A stretch of 64,000 nt of DNA, taken from the NCBI GenBank assembly GCA_036397635.1, contig DASWIP010000080.1, positions 62,001-126,000 of the forward strand, given 5' to 3'. Positions 1 through 8,507 of this stretch are shown piece by piece. The first letter of the stretch is position 1. Each line of letters starts with the position of its first letter. This DNA is from DASWIP01 sp036397635 (GTDB taxonomy: Bacteria > Actinomycetota > AC-67). Under the pieces are notes generated by a model. It made no database searches. It was given only the letters and a program-made list of their open reading frames with translations, and was not told the DNA's origin. The position numbers and the translations under genes are program-made.

Positions 1-315
1 GCGCCCCAGCATCAGGTTGTCGATCACCGTGAGGAAGGGGAACAGCTCGATGTTCTGGAAGGTCCGCGCGATCCCCGCCTGCGGCACCTCGTGACGTTTC
101 AGACGAAGCAGGTCCTGCCCTTCGAAGGTCACCCGCCCGGCGGCCGGCTCGTAGACCCGGCTGATGACGTTGAAGATCGAGGTCTTGCCGGCACCGTTTG
201 GGCCGATGATCGCGAACAGCTCGCCCTCGGCGACCTCGAAGGACACGTCGTCGAGCGCGCGCACCCCAGCGAATGCGAGCGACACCTCCTGGAAGGACAG
301 CAGTGTTCGGCTCAC
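1..315 (-). CDS. livG: Branched-chain amino acid-type ABC transporter ATP-binding protein (LivG-like), partial
   Basis: First 105 codons of an ABC ATPase; the 3' part lies beyond the left window edge. The predicted start is GTG at 315, whose GTGA overlaps the stop of the upstream livF-like gene by 4 bp. Walker A GPNGAGKT is at residues 38-45, followed by a stretch ending ARTFQNIELFPFLTV, the Q-loop region typical of LivG-type proteins. LivG and LivF form the cytoplasmic ATPase pair of HAAT-family importers for branched-chain amino acids, amides or urea. The substrate cannot be told here because permeases and binding protein are outside the window. The family call is strong. Confidence 0.9.
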   Translation of the reverse strand, partial: MSRTLLSFQEVSLAFAGVRALDDVSFEVAEGELFAIIGPNGAGKTSIFNVISRVYEPAAGRVTFEGQDLLRLKRHEVPQAGIARTFQNIELFPFLTVIDNLMLGR

Positions 316-1106
316 GACAGCCACCTCTTGCGGCGACGGTAGTGCTTCACGTCCCGGTACGAGCGGCGCGCCGATCCTTCCGCGCCAAGTCCGAGATAGA
401 ACTCGCGAACATCCTCGTCGCGGAGGAGATCCGATGCCATCTTGTCCATGACGACCCGGCCCGTCTCGAGGATGAACCCGTGCTGCGCGATCTGCAGTGC
501 CATCGCGGCGTTCTGCTCGACCAGCAGCACCGCGGTCCCCGAGCGGTTGATCTCGACGATGATGTCGCGGATCTGTTGCACGATCCGCGGCGCCAGACCC
601 AGGCTCGGCTCGTCGAGTAGCAGAACCTTCGGGGAAGCCATCAACCCGCGCGCGATCGCCAGCATCTGCTGCTCGCCGCCGGAGAGATAGCCGGCGACCC
701 GGCGACGACGCTGCTCGAGCACCGGGAACAGCGACATGACCCAGTCGTAGGTACGACGGACGCCCACGCCGTCGCGTCGGGTGAAGGCCCCGGCCCGCAG
801 GTTCTCGTCCACGGTGAGCGAGACGAAGATCCGCCGGCCCTCGAGCACCTGGGTGATACCGCTGCGCACGATCGCGGCGGCATCCAGCCGGTCGATCCGG
901 TGGCCGTCCACGAAGATGCCGCCTTTGGTGATCTCACCGTCGTGCACGTGAAGGAGGCCCGAGATAGCACGCAGGGTGGTGGTCTTCCCGGCCCCGTTGG
1001 CGCCCAGGAGAGCCACGATGCCACCATCGGGAACTTCGAGGGAAACGCCGCGCAGGGCGAGGACGACATCGTTGTAAACGACCTCGATGCCCCGAACCTC
1101 GAGCAC
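312..1106 (-). CDS. livF: Branched-chain amino acid-type ABC transporter ATP-binding protein (LivF-like)
   Basis: Complete 264-residue ABC ATPase. Walker A GANGAGKT at residues 35-42, signature LSGGEQQ near 140, Walker B VLLLDEPSLG near 160, and a switch His further on. Start is GTG at 1106 with a GAGGGCAGAGG Shine-Dalgarno-like stretch just upstream. It is slightly longer than the usual 235-240 residues because of a basic C-terminal tail (HYRRRKRWLS). It is coupled to livG by a GTGA overlap, so both ATPases are probably made together. Unusually, livF comes before livG; the more common order is G then F. Confidence 0.93.
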   Translation of the reverse strand: MLEVRGIEVVYNDVVLALRGVSLEVPDGGIVALLGANGAGKTTTLRAISGLLHVHDGEITKGGIFVDGHRIDRLDAAAIVRSGITQVLEGRRIFVSLTVDENLRAGAFTRRDGVGVRRTYDWVMSLFPVLEQRRRRVAGYLSGGEQQMLAIARGLMASPKVLLLDEPSLGLAPRIVQQIRDIIVEINRSGTAVLLVEQNAAMALQIAQHGFILETGRVVMDKMASDLLRDEDVREFYLGLGAEGSARRSYRDVKHYRRRKRWLS

Positions 1107-1394
1107 CCTCTGCCCTCGCGCTTCCCCTCGGCGTCAAGAAAGCGATCCCATCCTATGACGTGCTCGGTACATCTCGCCGGTGCCGGGTGTAACTCGTCAC
1201 GCTTGATAGGTTCCGTCCTCACCCGGTTCGTCACATATGCGTCGGCATCGGCCTCGATAGGTCAAGCGTCCCCCCCTGCACCGGGATGAACCTGACCACG
1301 AAATGAGCCGAACGCATCAGGCCCGTCGACGCCCGGTGCAACTACCCTCGCTACGAAGGGTGTTCGCGACGCGGCGAACCCACATCCGACGGGG

Positions 1395-1610
1395 ATGGCG
1401 ATGCTGCTGACGATTTTCACGTACCGCCTCTGGCTGAGCGCTCGCCTTAACCTGCGCTCCGAGCGCGGAGCGACCGCGCTGGAGTACGCCATCGTCGCCG
1501 CCGGGATCGCAGCGGTCGTCGTGCTGGCCGTAGCGCTGCTCGGAGGGGCGACCAACTCCGACTTCGCCTGCACCGCCGAATCCTGGGAGACTCGAACCGA
1601 ACGCTGCTAG
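1395..1610 (+). CDS. Flp/Fap-type (type IVb) pilin-like small protein
   Basis: 71-residue protein with a class III prepilin signature: a short positively charged leader ending SERG, then ATALEYAIVAAGIAAVVVL, the hydrophobic alpha-helix with the conserved Glu at +5 and Tyr at +6 that defines Flp pilins. Processing would be by a TadV/prepilin peptidase between G and A. The tail is short, polar and holds two Cys (SDFACTAES, ERC). No tad secretion genes are nearby, so it is an orphan pilin locus in this window. The leader (about 26 residues) is long but within family range. It stands alone between two oppositely oriented operons. Confidence 0.8.
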   Translation: MAMLLTIFTYRLWLSARLNLRSERGATALEYAIVAAGIAAVVVLAVALLGGATNSDFACTAESWETRTERC

Positions 1611-2254
1611 CTCCCCTGCGTCCGGAAGTACGCAAACACTTGTGCGAACAGCTGCTTGGCGTCATCGGGAAGCTCGACATGTCCCCCGAGCAGCTTGGCA
1701 GCGATGAAGACCTGCGCCGTCCGTTCGACCTCGCGCGCTACCAGCATCGCCTTGGACAGATCCCGGCCGACCGCGACCAACCCGTGCGAGGCGAGGAACG
1801 CAGCGTTGCTGGTCTCGCCGAGCGCCGCCGCCACGTTGTCGGCGATCTCCTGGGTCCCCGAGATCGCGTACTCCGCGACCCGAACCCCGTCGCCGACGTA
1901 GACGCCGAACTCGTCCAGGAACGCGGGGAGTGGAACGCGCGCGGCCGCGAACGCGCTCGCCCAAGTGGGATGTGCGTGGATGACCGCGCCGATGTCCTCC
2001 CGGAACCCGTAGCACGCCAGATGCACCTTGTGCTCGACCGACGGCGCGCGCGCGCCCTCCAGAACGGTTCCCTCCAGGTCCATCAGGATCGTGTCGTCGG
2101 GCGTGATCTCCGCATAGGGGATCGACGAGGGCGTGATGATCACGCCCTCGGGCACGCGCGCGCTGACGTTGCCGGAGGTGCCGACGGTGAGGCCGCGGTC
2201 CTCCATCTCACGGCCGGCGCGGGCGACGGCTTCGCGCTGCTCGAGATAGCGCAT
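1607..2254 (-). CDS. Class II aldolase/adducin family protein (L-fuculose-phosphate aldolase-like)
   Basis: About 215 residues from the ATG at 2254, which lies 2 bp after the stop of the upstream FGGY kinase; the open frame extends further upstream but only inside that gene. Class II aldolase features: GTSGNVSAR near the N-terminus (phosphate-binding loop), a Glu in SVEHKVHLACY (proton donor position), the Zn-binding VIHAHPTW (HxH) and the third His in ASHGLVAVG. Family members cleave fuculose-, rhamnulose- or ribulose-phosphates, or epimerise the latter. Downstream of a sugar kinase and a 2-hydroxyacid dehydrogenase, it probably finishes a sugar-acid or polyol catabolic route. Substrate unknown. 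Confidence 0.88.
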   Translation of the reverse strand: MRYLEQREAVARAGREMEDRGLTVGTSGNVSARVPEGVIITPSSIPYAEITPDDTILMDLEGTVLEGARAPSVEHKVHLACYGFREDIGAVIHAHPTWASAFAAARVPLPAFLDEFGVYVGDGVRVAEYAISGTQEIADNVAAALGETSNAAFLASHGLVAVGRDLSKAMLVAREVERTAQVFIAAKLLGGHVELPDDAKQLFAQVFAYFRTQGS

Positions 2255-2256
2255 CG

Positions 2257-3717
2257 TCACATCAGGTCTCCGATCCGTAGAGTCCCGGTCTCCAGCGCGG
2301 CATGCTCGCGCCACGCGGCGTAGTGCGCAGGGTAGCCGTCGGCGGCGCGCGGAGCGACGTCGTGTCCGCGATCGTGCATCGCCTCAGTCGCCGACTCGAC
2401 GCCGCCGTGGTGAGCCGACGCGGACACGATCGCGGCGCCGAGGGCCGACGAGGCGGGCTCGACGGCGACGCGAACCGGCTCCTCGCCGGATCCCGCCAGC
2501 GCCGCCGCGACGACGCCCGAGCGCGCGACGCCACCGGCCAGCGCCAGCGAGCGGTGCTCGCCGAGCCACTCGAGGCCGGCGCGCGCGCCGAACGCGACGC
2601 CCTCGAAGACCGCGCGCAGCACGTCCGCGCGCGGGCGACCGAGCGCGAGCACCGGCGCGGGGAACGACAGCGCAGCGCGACGCACCAGCGGGAAGTTCCC
2701 GATGTCGCTGGGCCGCGGGTCCACGAACACGACGCCGCCGGCGCCGGGCACGCCCGTCTCGGCTTCCGCGGCCAGCGCGTTCACGTCCGTCGCCAGCACA
2801 CCCCCGAGCCAACTCAGGAGCGCGCCGGCCTCACCGCAGTGCGCCTCGCGCACCCATCGGCCCGTCATCGGATGCGGCGAGCGCCACAGGCGACCGGCCG
2901 GATCGGCTGTGGCATCGGCGGTGACCACCTCCGCGATCATCGTGTTGCCCGCCACGACGATCGCGTCACCGGCGTCCCGAACCCCCATGGCCAGCGCCGC
3001 CGCCTGGGTGTCGGCGCCGCCGGACACGACCGGGATGCCCGCCGGGATGCCGAACCGCTCGCTCGCGGAAGCGCGCACATCCCCGACCGCGTCCCCGACC
3101 GCGCGCACCTCCGGCAGCACGCTGTGGGACACACCCAGCGCCTCGAGCAGCTCCTCGCTCCACGCATCGGCCGCGATCTCGTACACGAGCAGCTCGGCGG
3201 CCTGGGTCCGCTCGGTCGCGGCGATCCCGGTCAGCTCGTAGACGACCCAGTCCGCGAGTGAGAGCGCGTGCGCGACCCGGGCGGCGTCGTCCGGCGCGTT
3301 CTCGCGCATCCACGCCAGCCGCGCCGGCAGATACAGCATCGCGGGGAGCCGCCCGTTGATCCGGTAGATGCGCTCGCCGTGCACGCGCTGCTGCTCGATC
3401 CCTTGGGCGACCGCGCGCCCGTCCGCGTTGGGTCCCACCAAGATCGGCGCGCCCTCGGCGTCGAGCAGCGCGACGCCGCTGCGCTGCGAACAGACCCCGA
3501 TCGCCGCGATCGCACCGGCATCGCACCTCGACACCGCATCGCTCAGCGCGGCGGCGACCGCCGCGAGCGCATCGCCCGGCTCGAGGTCGGTGAGCCCGTG
3601 CTCGTTCGTGCGGTAGCGCCATGCATGCTCGGCGGCGGCGACGCGGCGACCTCGCTCGTCCACGATGAGGCATCGGGCGCCGCCGGTCCCGACGTCGACG
3701 CCGGCGAACAGGGTCAC
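2257..3717 (-). CDS. FGGY-family carbohydrate kinase (xylulokinase-like)
   Basis: 486 residues, normal for FGGY kinases. The N-terminal GVDVGTGGARCLIVD is the phosphate-1 motif; the central VVSGGADTQAAALAMGV and C-terminal LALAGGVARSGVVAA match the adenosine-binding half. The catalytic Asp is expected in SGGADTQ. FGGY enzymes phosphorylate xylulose, ribulose, glycerol, gluconate and others in the cytosol; the sequence alone does not fix the sugar. Its start overlaps the end of the dehydrogenase gene (GTGA-type junction near 3714-3717) and the aldolase follows 2 bp later, so dehydrogenase, kinase and aldolase form one transcript. Confidence 0.9.
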   Translation of the reverse strand: MTLFAGVDVGTGGARCLIVDERGRRVAAAEHAWRYRTNEHGLTDLEPGDALAAVAAALSDAVSRCDAGAIAAIGVCSQRSGVALLDAEGAPILVGPNADGRAVAQGIEQQRVHGERIYRINGRLPAMLYLPARLAWMRENAPDDAARVAHALSLADWVVYELTGIAATERTQAAELLVYEIAADAWSEELLEALGVSHSVLPEVRAVGDAVGDVRASASERFGIPAGIPVVSGGADTQAAALAMGVRDAGDAIVVAGNTMIAEVVTADATADPAGRLWRSPHPMTGRWVREAHCGEAGALLSWLGGVLATDVNALAAEAETGVPGAGGVVFVDPRPSDIGNFPLVRRAALSFPAPVLALGRPRADVLRAVFEGVAFGARAGLEWLGEHRSLALAGGVARSGVVAAALAGSGEEPVRVAVEPASSALGAAIVSASAHHGGVESATEAMHDRGHDVAPRAADGYPAHYAAWREHAALETGTLRIGDLM

Positions 3718-4712
3718 GTCGAGGCCCGCAGAACCTCGGGGTTGACGACGCTGGACGGCACCTCGCCGGCGAGCACTGCCTCGAGCCCATCGGCGATCTG
3801 CGCCGTGTGCGTCTCGATCGTCTCCACCGTCGTCCCGCCGATGTGGGGGGTCAGCACCACGTTGGGCATCGACGTGAGCGGATGATCCGCCGGCAAGAAC
3901 TCGTGGTGGAAATGATCCAGCGCCGCGCCGGCCAGCCGTCCATCTGCGAGCGCGTCGAGCAGCGCCTGCTCGTCGGCGATGTCGTAGCGCGCGGTGTTGA
4001 CGAAGTACGAGCCCGGTCGCAGCCGCGCGAAGATCGCAGCGTCAAGCATCCCTCGTGTTGCGTCGTTCAGCGGCGCGTGCACGCTGACGATGTCCGAGGC
4101 CTCGAACAACTCTCCCGGTGAGCCGACGGGCTGGACCCCGCCGGCGCGCATGTCGTCCGCATCGATCATCGGATCGGAGGCGAGCACGCGCGCTCCAAGC
4201 GCCAGCAGCTTGCGCGCGGTCGCGCGCCCCACGGCACCGAACCCCACCAGTCCGACCGAGCAGCTGCGTAGCTCTCGCCCTCGGTACCGCTGCTGCGCGA
4301 TGCGCTCGTCGACCACCCACCGGCCGGCACGCACATCGTCGTCTGCGGCCACGATCGAACGCAGCAGTGCGAGCATCAGCGCGACGGCCAGCTCCGCAAC
4401 GCCCTCCGCGTTGCGGCCCGGCGTCCGGATCACCGTGACCTCGCGGCGCGTCGCGGCGGTCATGTCGACGTTGTTCGGATCGCCGCGACACACGCACAGG
4501 AACCGCAACGACGAGCCCTCGAAGACCTCAACCGGGATGAAGTCGGCCTCGACGATCAACACATCCACACCCGCAAGCCGCGCGAGCAGCTCGCCGGCGG
4601 CGTGCAGCTTGATCGGGACGTGATCGATCCACGGGTCGAGCTCCAGATCCCCGAGCGCGCGCAACCGAGCCAGCGCCGGGCCGGCGAGCGGAGCGAGCGA
4701 CAGGATCCGCAC
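3714..4712 (-). CDS. D-isomer-specific 2-hydroxyacid dehydrogenase (SerA/PdxB superfamily)
   Basis: 332 residues from GTG at 4712. I chose this start because the -10-like TAGACT at 4721-4726 sits 8 nt upstream and the family N-terminus (VRILSLAPLAG) begins there. Rossmann motif GLVGFGAVGRATARKL mid-protein; catalytic Arg in VNTARYDIAD, Glu in FHHEFLP and His in LTPHIGG, so the Arg-Glu-His triad is present. Likely NAD(P)-dependent oxidation or reduction of a 2-hydroxy/2-oxo acid as first gene of the operon with the FGGY kinase and class II aldolase. The cap region CVCRGDPNNVDM resembles 'hydroxyacid-oxoacid' subfamilies found next to sugar kinases. Confidence 0.9.
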   Translation of the reverse strand: MRILSLAPLAGPALARLRALGDLELDPWIDHVPIKLHAAGELLARLAGVDVLIVEADFIPVEVFEGSSLRFLCVCRGDPNNVDMTAATRREVTVIRTPGRNAEGVAELAVALMLALLRSIVAADDDVRAGRWVVDERIAQQRYRGRELRSCSVGLVGFGAVGRATARKLLALGARVLASDPMIDADDMRAGGVQPVGSPGELFEASDIVSVHAPLNDATRGMLDAAIFARLRPGSYFVNTARYDIADEQALLDALADGRLAGAALDHFHHEFLPADHPLTSMPNVVLTPHIGGTTVETIETHTAQIADGLEAVLAGEVPSSVVNPEVLRAST

Positions 4713-4720
4713 GGCGCGCC

Positions 4721-4726
4721 AGTCTA
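4721..4726 (-). promoter_or_regulatory. Leaderless-type promoter -10 box for the 2-hydroxyacid dehydrogenase operon
   Basis: TAGACT on the minus strand, 8 nt before the GTG start at 4712, which places the expected transcription start at or next to the start codon. No Shine-Dalgarno sequence is present. Same geometry as several other genes in this window. Confidence 0.5.
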
Positions 4727-4776
4727 ACGGCTTCGACGCCCGCCCCCTGCGGCGCGACGGGGCGGCCCCGAGCGAA

Positions 4777-4782
4777 TATCCT
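4777..4782 (+). promoter_or_regulatory. Leaderless-type promoter -10 box for the Kelch-like gene
   Basis: TATCCT lies 9 nt upstream of the ATG at 4792, with no ribosome-binding site between. Fits the TAnnnT pattern of leaderless actinobacterial transcripts. Confidence 0.45.
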
Positions 4783-4791
4783 CCAACGCCG

Positions 4792-5826
4792 ATGCGGAAG
4801 ATCGTCAAGCGAGTCGTGCTGGGACTGCTCACGCTCGCCGTGCTGTTCGCCGGGCTGGTCGCGTACCTGGCGATCAGCACGCCGGGCCCGCGCGAAGCTT
4901 CGGCGTGGGAACGCTTGCCCGACCTGCCGCGGCCGCGCGGCGAGTTCGCGGCGGCGGTCGGCGCGCGCGTCGGCGACTGCCCGCCCGAGAACCCCGCGTG
5001 CGTCGCGTCCCCGGTGCGCTTGTTCGTGATGGGCGGGCTCGGCGGTCTGGGCAGGACGATCGATGCGGTCGACATCTACGACCCGGAGGATCGGTCCTGG
5101 TCCGCCGGACCGGCGCTGCCCGAGAAGCGCCATCATCCCGCCGCGGCGGGATGGGGAGGACTCGTGTATCTGAGCGGTGGTTCGACGTCCTCGACGGACT
5201 GGACGCCTTTGGCCAACCTGTGGGCGCTCTCTCCGACGGGGGACGCGTGGGAGCAGCTCACGCAGATGCCCGAGGGTCGCATGGGCCACAAGATGATCGC
5301 CCTCGACGGGAAGCTGTTCGTCGTGGGTGGGCGAGGCGAGAGTTCGAACGTCCTGATCTACGACATCGCCCAGCGAGCGTGGAGCATCGGGGCCGAGATG
5401 CCGATCCCGCGCGATCACCTCGCCTCCGCGGTCGAAGGCGCGCGCATCTACGCGATCGGGGGACGCGACAACGATCTGGTCGCGCGCGTCGACGTCTACG
5501 ACACGGCGACGGATTCGTGGACCGAGGGGCCGTCGCTGCCCGAGCCGATGAGCGCGATGGCGGCCGGCACGCTCGACGACGGACTCCACGTCGTCGGCGG
5601 AGAGGATCCCGGCACGTTCGGCGGCGGGGTCATCGACCGCCACTACCACCTGCTGCCGGGAGCGCAGACATGGCAGGAAGCTCCCCTACCGATCGTGGCG
5701 ACCCACGGCAGCGCGAGTGCCGTGCTCAGCGACAAGCTCGTGATCGTGGGCGGCGCGCGCCGGCAAGGGGCGCTCTCACCGCTCGGGTGGACCGGGATCG
5801 TCCAGGTCTACCCGAGCGGCGAGTGA
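4792..5826 (+). CDS. Membrane-anchored Kelch-repeat beta-propeller protein
   Basis: 344 residues. A basic N-terminus (MRKIVKRVV) and a hydrophobic helix to about residue 27 form an uncleaved signal anchor, so the body is extracytoplasmic. The rest is a series of about 50-residue Kelch-type blades: LFVMGGLGG...DIYDPEDRSW, LVYLSGGSTSS...WEQL, KLFVVGGRGES...IYDIAQRAW, RIYAIGGRDND...VYDTATDSW, LHVVGGEDPGTF, and LVIVGGARRQG, about six blades. Such propellers bind ligands or act as structural surface modules; no catalytic residues can be named. Transcribed alone, away from the dehydrogenase operon. Confidence 0.82.
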   Translation: MRKIVKRVVLGLLTLAVLFAGLVAYLAISTPGPREASAWERLPDLPRPRGEFAAAVGARVGDCPPENPACVASPVRLFVMGGLGGLGRTIDAVDIYDPEDRSWSAGPALPEKRHHPAAAGWGGLVYLSGGSTSSTDWTPLANLWALSPTGDAWEQLTQMPEGRMGHKMIALDGKLFVVGGRGESSNVLIYDIAQRAWSIGAEMPIPRDHLASAVEGARIYAIGGRDNDLVARVDVYDTATDSWTEGPSLPEPMSAMAAGTLDDGLHVVGGEDPGTFGGGVIDRHYHLLPGAQTWQEAPLPIVATHGSASAVLSDKLVIVGGARRQGALSPLGWTGIVQVYPSGE

Positions 5827-5860
5827 TCCACCTCGGTGGCGTCCAGGCGGGCACGCTCGG

Positions 5861-6874
5861 TCAAGCGTGTACGCGCGCGCGCCGCGCGACGAGCAGCGCG
5901 AGCGCGGCCAGCAGCACCGTGATGCTGCCCCACCCTGTTGCTCCCGCTTGGGCCGCCTGCTCCGCAGCCGTGACCCGGGCGAGCGCAGCGGAGACCATCT
6001 CCATCGGCACGCCGGCGGCGAGCAACCTGCGCACCGCCTCGGTCCGCAGCGCGACCGTTTGGGCGCGAGCGACGTCAGCGGGTGCCATGTCCGGCCCACC
6101 GTCGCCCGGGAGCGGGCCGTCGCCCTCGCCGGGGCAGATCGGGTTCCCACTGCCGCGGCGGTTCTGGTAGCCGCACAGGTACAGCTCGGGGTCCTCGAGG
6201 ATGCGCGGGATGTACTCCTGCGAGTCGGCCATCTGCTCTTCGGTATAGGCCTGATCGAACGGTCGGATCACGTGGTACTCGTCGATGCAGGCGACGATCG
6301 GCACGATCACGCCGCACGCGTTGTGATCCATGATCGTCAGCCCGACCTGGGTGTCGGTCATCCCGTCGTCGCAGTACTTGCTCTCGTGCTGAGAGGCGAG
6401 GCAGACATCGACGTAGGTCGCGCCGCCGTGCTTGTCATGAACGCTCTCGCCGTAGCGCGCGTCGTGGTCCGAGCAGTCGTGCGCGAACTCGAACAGGAAG
6501 CAGTGGCTGGCAGCGAAGCCGGCGTGCATCTCATTCGGCCCATCTTCGCCATACCGAGGGAACGTGCTGTTGCCCGCATCGACCCATGCGCAGTTCTGGT
6601 TCGACTCGTAGCTGCCGTCCTCACGGTAGTACGAGCACTCGTCACGCCAGCGCTGCGCGTCCTTGCGCTGCTCCCCGTCGTCTCGATCCTCGAGGTCGAA
6701 CAGCGGAACATAGTTGCCGTCCCGCCAGTTCGGCGCTGCGGGAGACTCGTGGCACTCGACCTGGTTTCCCTCACCCCGCTCTTCCCCGTCGTAGGTACAC
6801 TCGTGAGCTTGGGCGCGGCCGAAGCCGAGCATGGTCACGGCCAGGACCGCGAGCAGCAACATCGAACGCTTCAT
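5861..6874 (-). CDS. Secreted acidic Cys-rich protein with C-terminal membrane/sorting-like segment
   Basis: 337 residues, preceded by a strong GGAGGGGG ribosome-binding site. Signal peptide MKRSMLLLAVLAVTMLGFGRAQA followed by a mature region rich in Asp, Glu, His, Tyr and Cys (many CxY, HEC, DDG patches), no family recognised. A Pro/Gly/Asp linker (GEGDGPLPGDGGPD) leads to a helical stretch and then a C-terminal hydrophobic segment (WGSITVLLAALALLVA) ended by RRARVHA. That tripartite end (small-residue motif, membrane helix, basic tail) resembles surface-sorting signals such as LPXTG- or CTERM-type tails, but has no exact LPXTG. Adjacent to, and possibly co-transcribed with, the secreted propeller at 6887-8449. 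Confidence 0.7.
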   Translation of the reverse strand: MKRSMLLLAVLAVTMLGFGRAQAHECTYDGEERGEGNQVECHESPAAPNWRDGNYVPLFDLEDRDDGEQRKDAQRWRDECSYYREDGSYESNQNCAWVDAGNSTFPRYGEDGPNEMHAGFAASHCFLFEFAHDCSDHDARYGESVHDKHGGATYVDVCLASQHESKYCDDGMTDTQVGLTIMDHNACGVIVPIVACIDEYHVIRPFDQAYTEEQMADSQEYIPRILEDPELYLCGYQNRRGSGNPICPGEGDGPLPGDGGPDMAPADVARAQTVALRTEAVRRLLAAGVPMEMVSAALARVTAAEQAAQAGATGWGSITVLLAALALLVARRARVHA

Positions 6875-6886
6875 GGTTACCCCCTC

Positions 6887-8449
6887 CTAGCCCAGCACCC
6901 GGAAGGCCCAGATGCCGCTCAGATCATCCAGCGGGAGTCCTTGTTCGGTCGTCCCGCTTCCGATGTACAACGAGTCCCCGACCAGTGCGGGGGCCGACGA
7001 CGGCGCGCCGTTGAGCGGCACGCGCCGAAGCAGCACACCCGTATCGGCGTGGAAAACATTGATGGCGAAGTCGACTGTTGAGGGCACGAACACGACGCCG
7101 TTGGCGTAGGTCGGTGCGCCGTAGGACTGCCGCGACAGCGGCGAGCGCCACAGGATCCGCCCGTCCGCGGCGCTGAGCGCGTGGATCGACAACATGCGCA
7201 GCGGATCCTCGAGCAGCGACGGGTCGGGCTGCTCCTCGCTGAACGGGGTCGAGATCGCGGTCGTGGCGAACACCGCAGGCTCGCCGTTCACCTCGCCGAG
7301 CGCCGTCGTGCCGATGATGCCGCCGATCGAGAAGTCCGAGTTCACGCGGCCGGACTGGCCCGGATGGGCCGTCCAGGCCTCCTCGCCGGTGACCCGATCG
7401 CGAGCGTAGTACCAGCCGTCCTTGCTGCCTTCGCCCACCAGACCGCCGGGCAGCAGGTTCGGGGAGGCGCCGAAGTCGTCGTCGAAGTGGCGGCTCTCGC
7501 TGCGCTCGCCTCGCGGGTCGTACTGCCAGCGGTAAGCGCCCGACGTCAGGTCGATGCCCCACATGGACTCGCCGCTGGTCGGGCCGTCGCGGCTGCAGCT
7601 CGCTGTTCCGAAGAAGACCATGCCCGCTTCGGTGTCCACCGCCGGCGAGGACCAGACGCCGCCGCAGCCCTGCCCGGTCCCGTGCCCGTAGGTCAGCGGG
7701 TCGGTCGTGTAGACGTAGCCGTCCTCACCGTCCTTGTTCTCGTCGGTCGTGTAAGAAAGCTCAGCCTCGGGGTCGAACTTCCAGATCGCCTCGAGTGTCC
7801 ATGGCTCTCCGGGCTCCAGCCGCACCGCGAGGATCCCCGTCCGCCCGACGTTGGCTCGGTTGTGGACGTCGTGGCCGACGACGATCCACGTCTGTTCGCC
7901 GACCTCGACGATCGCCGGGGAGGACAGGATGTCGATGTCGGAGTCGGACCCCTCGCACCTCGGTTCGCTGTGCGCGCGCGGATCGGTGCACAGGCTCGCC
8001 AGGATCGAGCCATCGTCCGCGTCCAGAACGTAGAGCGTCGAGCCGCCTGGGATCACCACTACACGCTTTCCACCCACGTCGCTCACCGCGGCGGAAGCGA
8101 CGATCTTGCCGACGTAGTTCCGGTTCCCATCCGGGATCTCGAAGATCCAATCGATCTCGCCGGTCTCGGCGTCGACCGCATACAGGGGCCCTGCGTTCGC
8201 GCCGACGTAGACCACGCCGTCGACGACGCTCGGCGATGCGGTCACCGGGCTGCCGGTCTCGACGTACCACTTGGGCGCGAGCGTCGGCGCGTTCAGGGGC
8301 GTGATGCTCGAGCAGCTCTCTGGTGCCGCGAACGTGCGGCCGAGGTCCCGGCCGTACATCGGCCAGTCGCATTCGACATCCGCGCGTGCGCCGGCGACGC
8401 TCAGTACCAGCGCGAGGAGCGCGACCGAACCACCTACCCTGCGGCCCAT
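6887..8449 (-). CDS. Secreted PQQ-like beta-propeller repeat protein
   Basis: 520 residues with a signal peptide (MGRRVGGSVALLALVLSVAGARA). The mature N-terminus ECDWPMYGRDLGRT is typical of secreted PQQ-repeat (BamB/quinoprotein-like) propellers. Repeats of the type GVVYVGANAGPLYAVDAETG, STLYVLDADDGSILA, WGIDLTSGAYRW, ALSAADGRILWRS and INVFHADTGVL are seen along the chain, the YVLDAxTG blade signature. It may be a polyvinyl-alcohol-dehydrogenase-like or alcohol dehydrogenase-like quinoprotein, or a plain binding propeller; no haem CxxCH motif is present, so a quinohaem enzyme is unlikely. Ends 12 bp before the acidic secreted protein gene. Confidence 0.85.
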   Translation of the reverse strand: MGRRVGGSVALLALVLSVAGARADVECDWPMYGRDLGRTFAAPESCSSITPLNAPTLAPKWYVETGSPVTASPSVVDGVVYVGANAGPLYAVDAETGEIDWIFEIPDGNRNYVGKIVASAAVSDVGGKRVVVIPGGSTLYVLDADDGSILASLCTDPRAHSEPRCEGSDSDIDILSSPAIVEVGEQTWIVVGHDVHNRANVGRTGILAVRLEPGEPWTLEAIWKFDPEAELSYTTDENKDGEDGYVYTTDPLTYGHGTGQGCGGVWSSPAVDTEAGMVFFGTASCSRDGPTSGESMWGIDLTSGAYRWQYDPRGERSESRHFDDDFGASPNLLPGGLVGEGSKDGWYYARDRVTGEEAWTAHPGQSGRVNSDFSIGGIIGTTALGEVNGEPAVFATTAISTPFSEEQPDPSLLEDPLRMLSIHALSAADGRILWRSPLSRQSYGAPTYANGVVFVPSTVDFAINVFHADTGVLLRRVPLNGAPSSAPALVGDSLYIGSGTTEQGLPLDDLSGIWAFRVLG

Positions 8450-8507
8450 GGGCTCGATGATTCGCCGCCCGAGCCCGGATTCCTCTAAGAGATCCGGCGT
8501 TCCGCCC

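Noticed and set aside
1107..1394. Possible tRNA or additional small gene between livF and the pilin gene
   Set aside because: No tRNA T-loop pattern and only short unsupported frames; probably promoter regions for the two divergent genes.
2302..3261. Long open frames antisense to real genes (for example over the FGGY kinase and at 40848-43595 over hyuA/hyuB)
   Set aside because: They are Arg/His/Asp-rich, lack any family motif, and arise from high-GC codon bias on the opposite strand of clearly conserved proteins.
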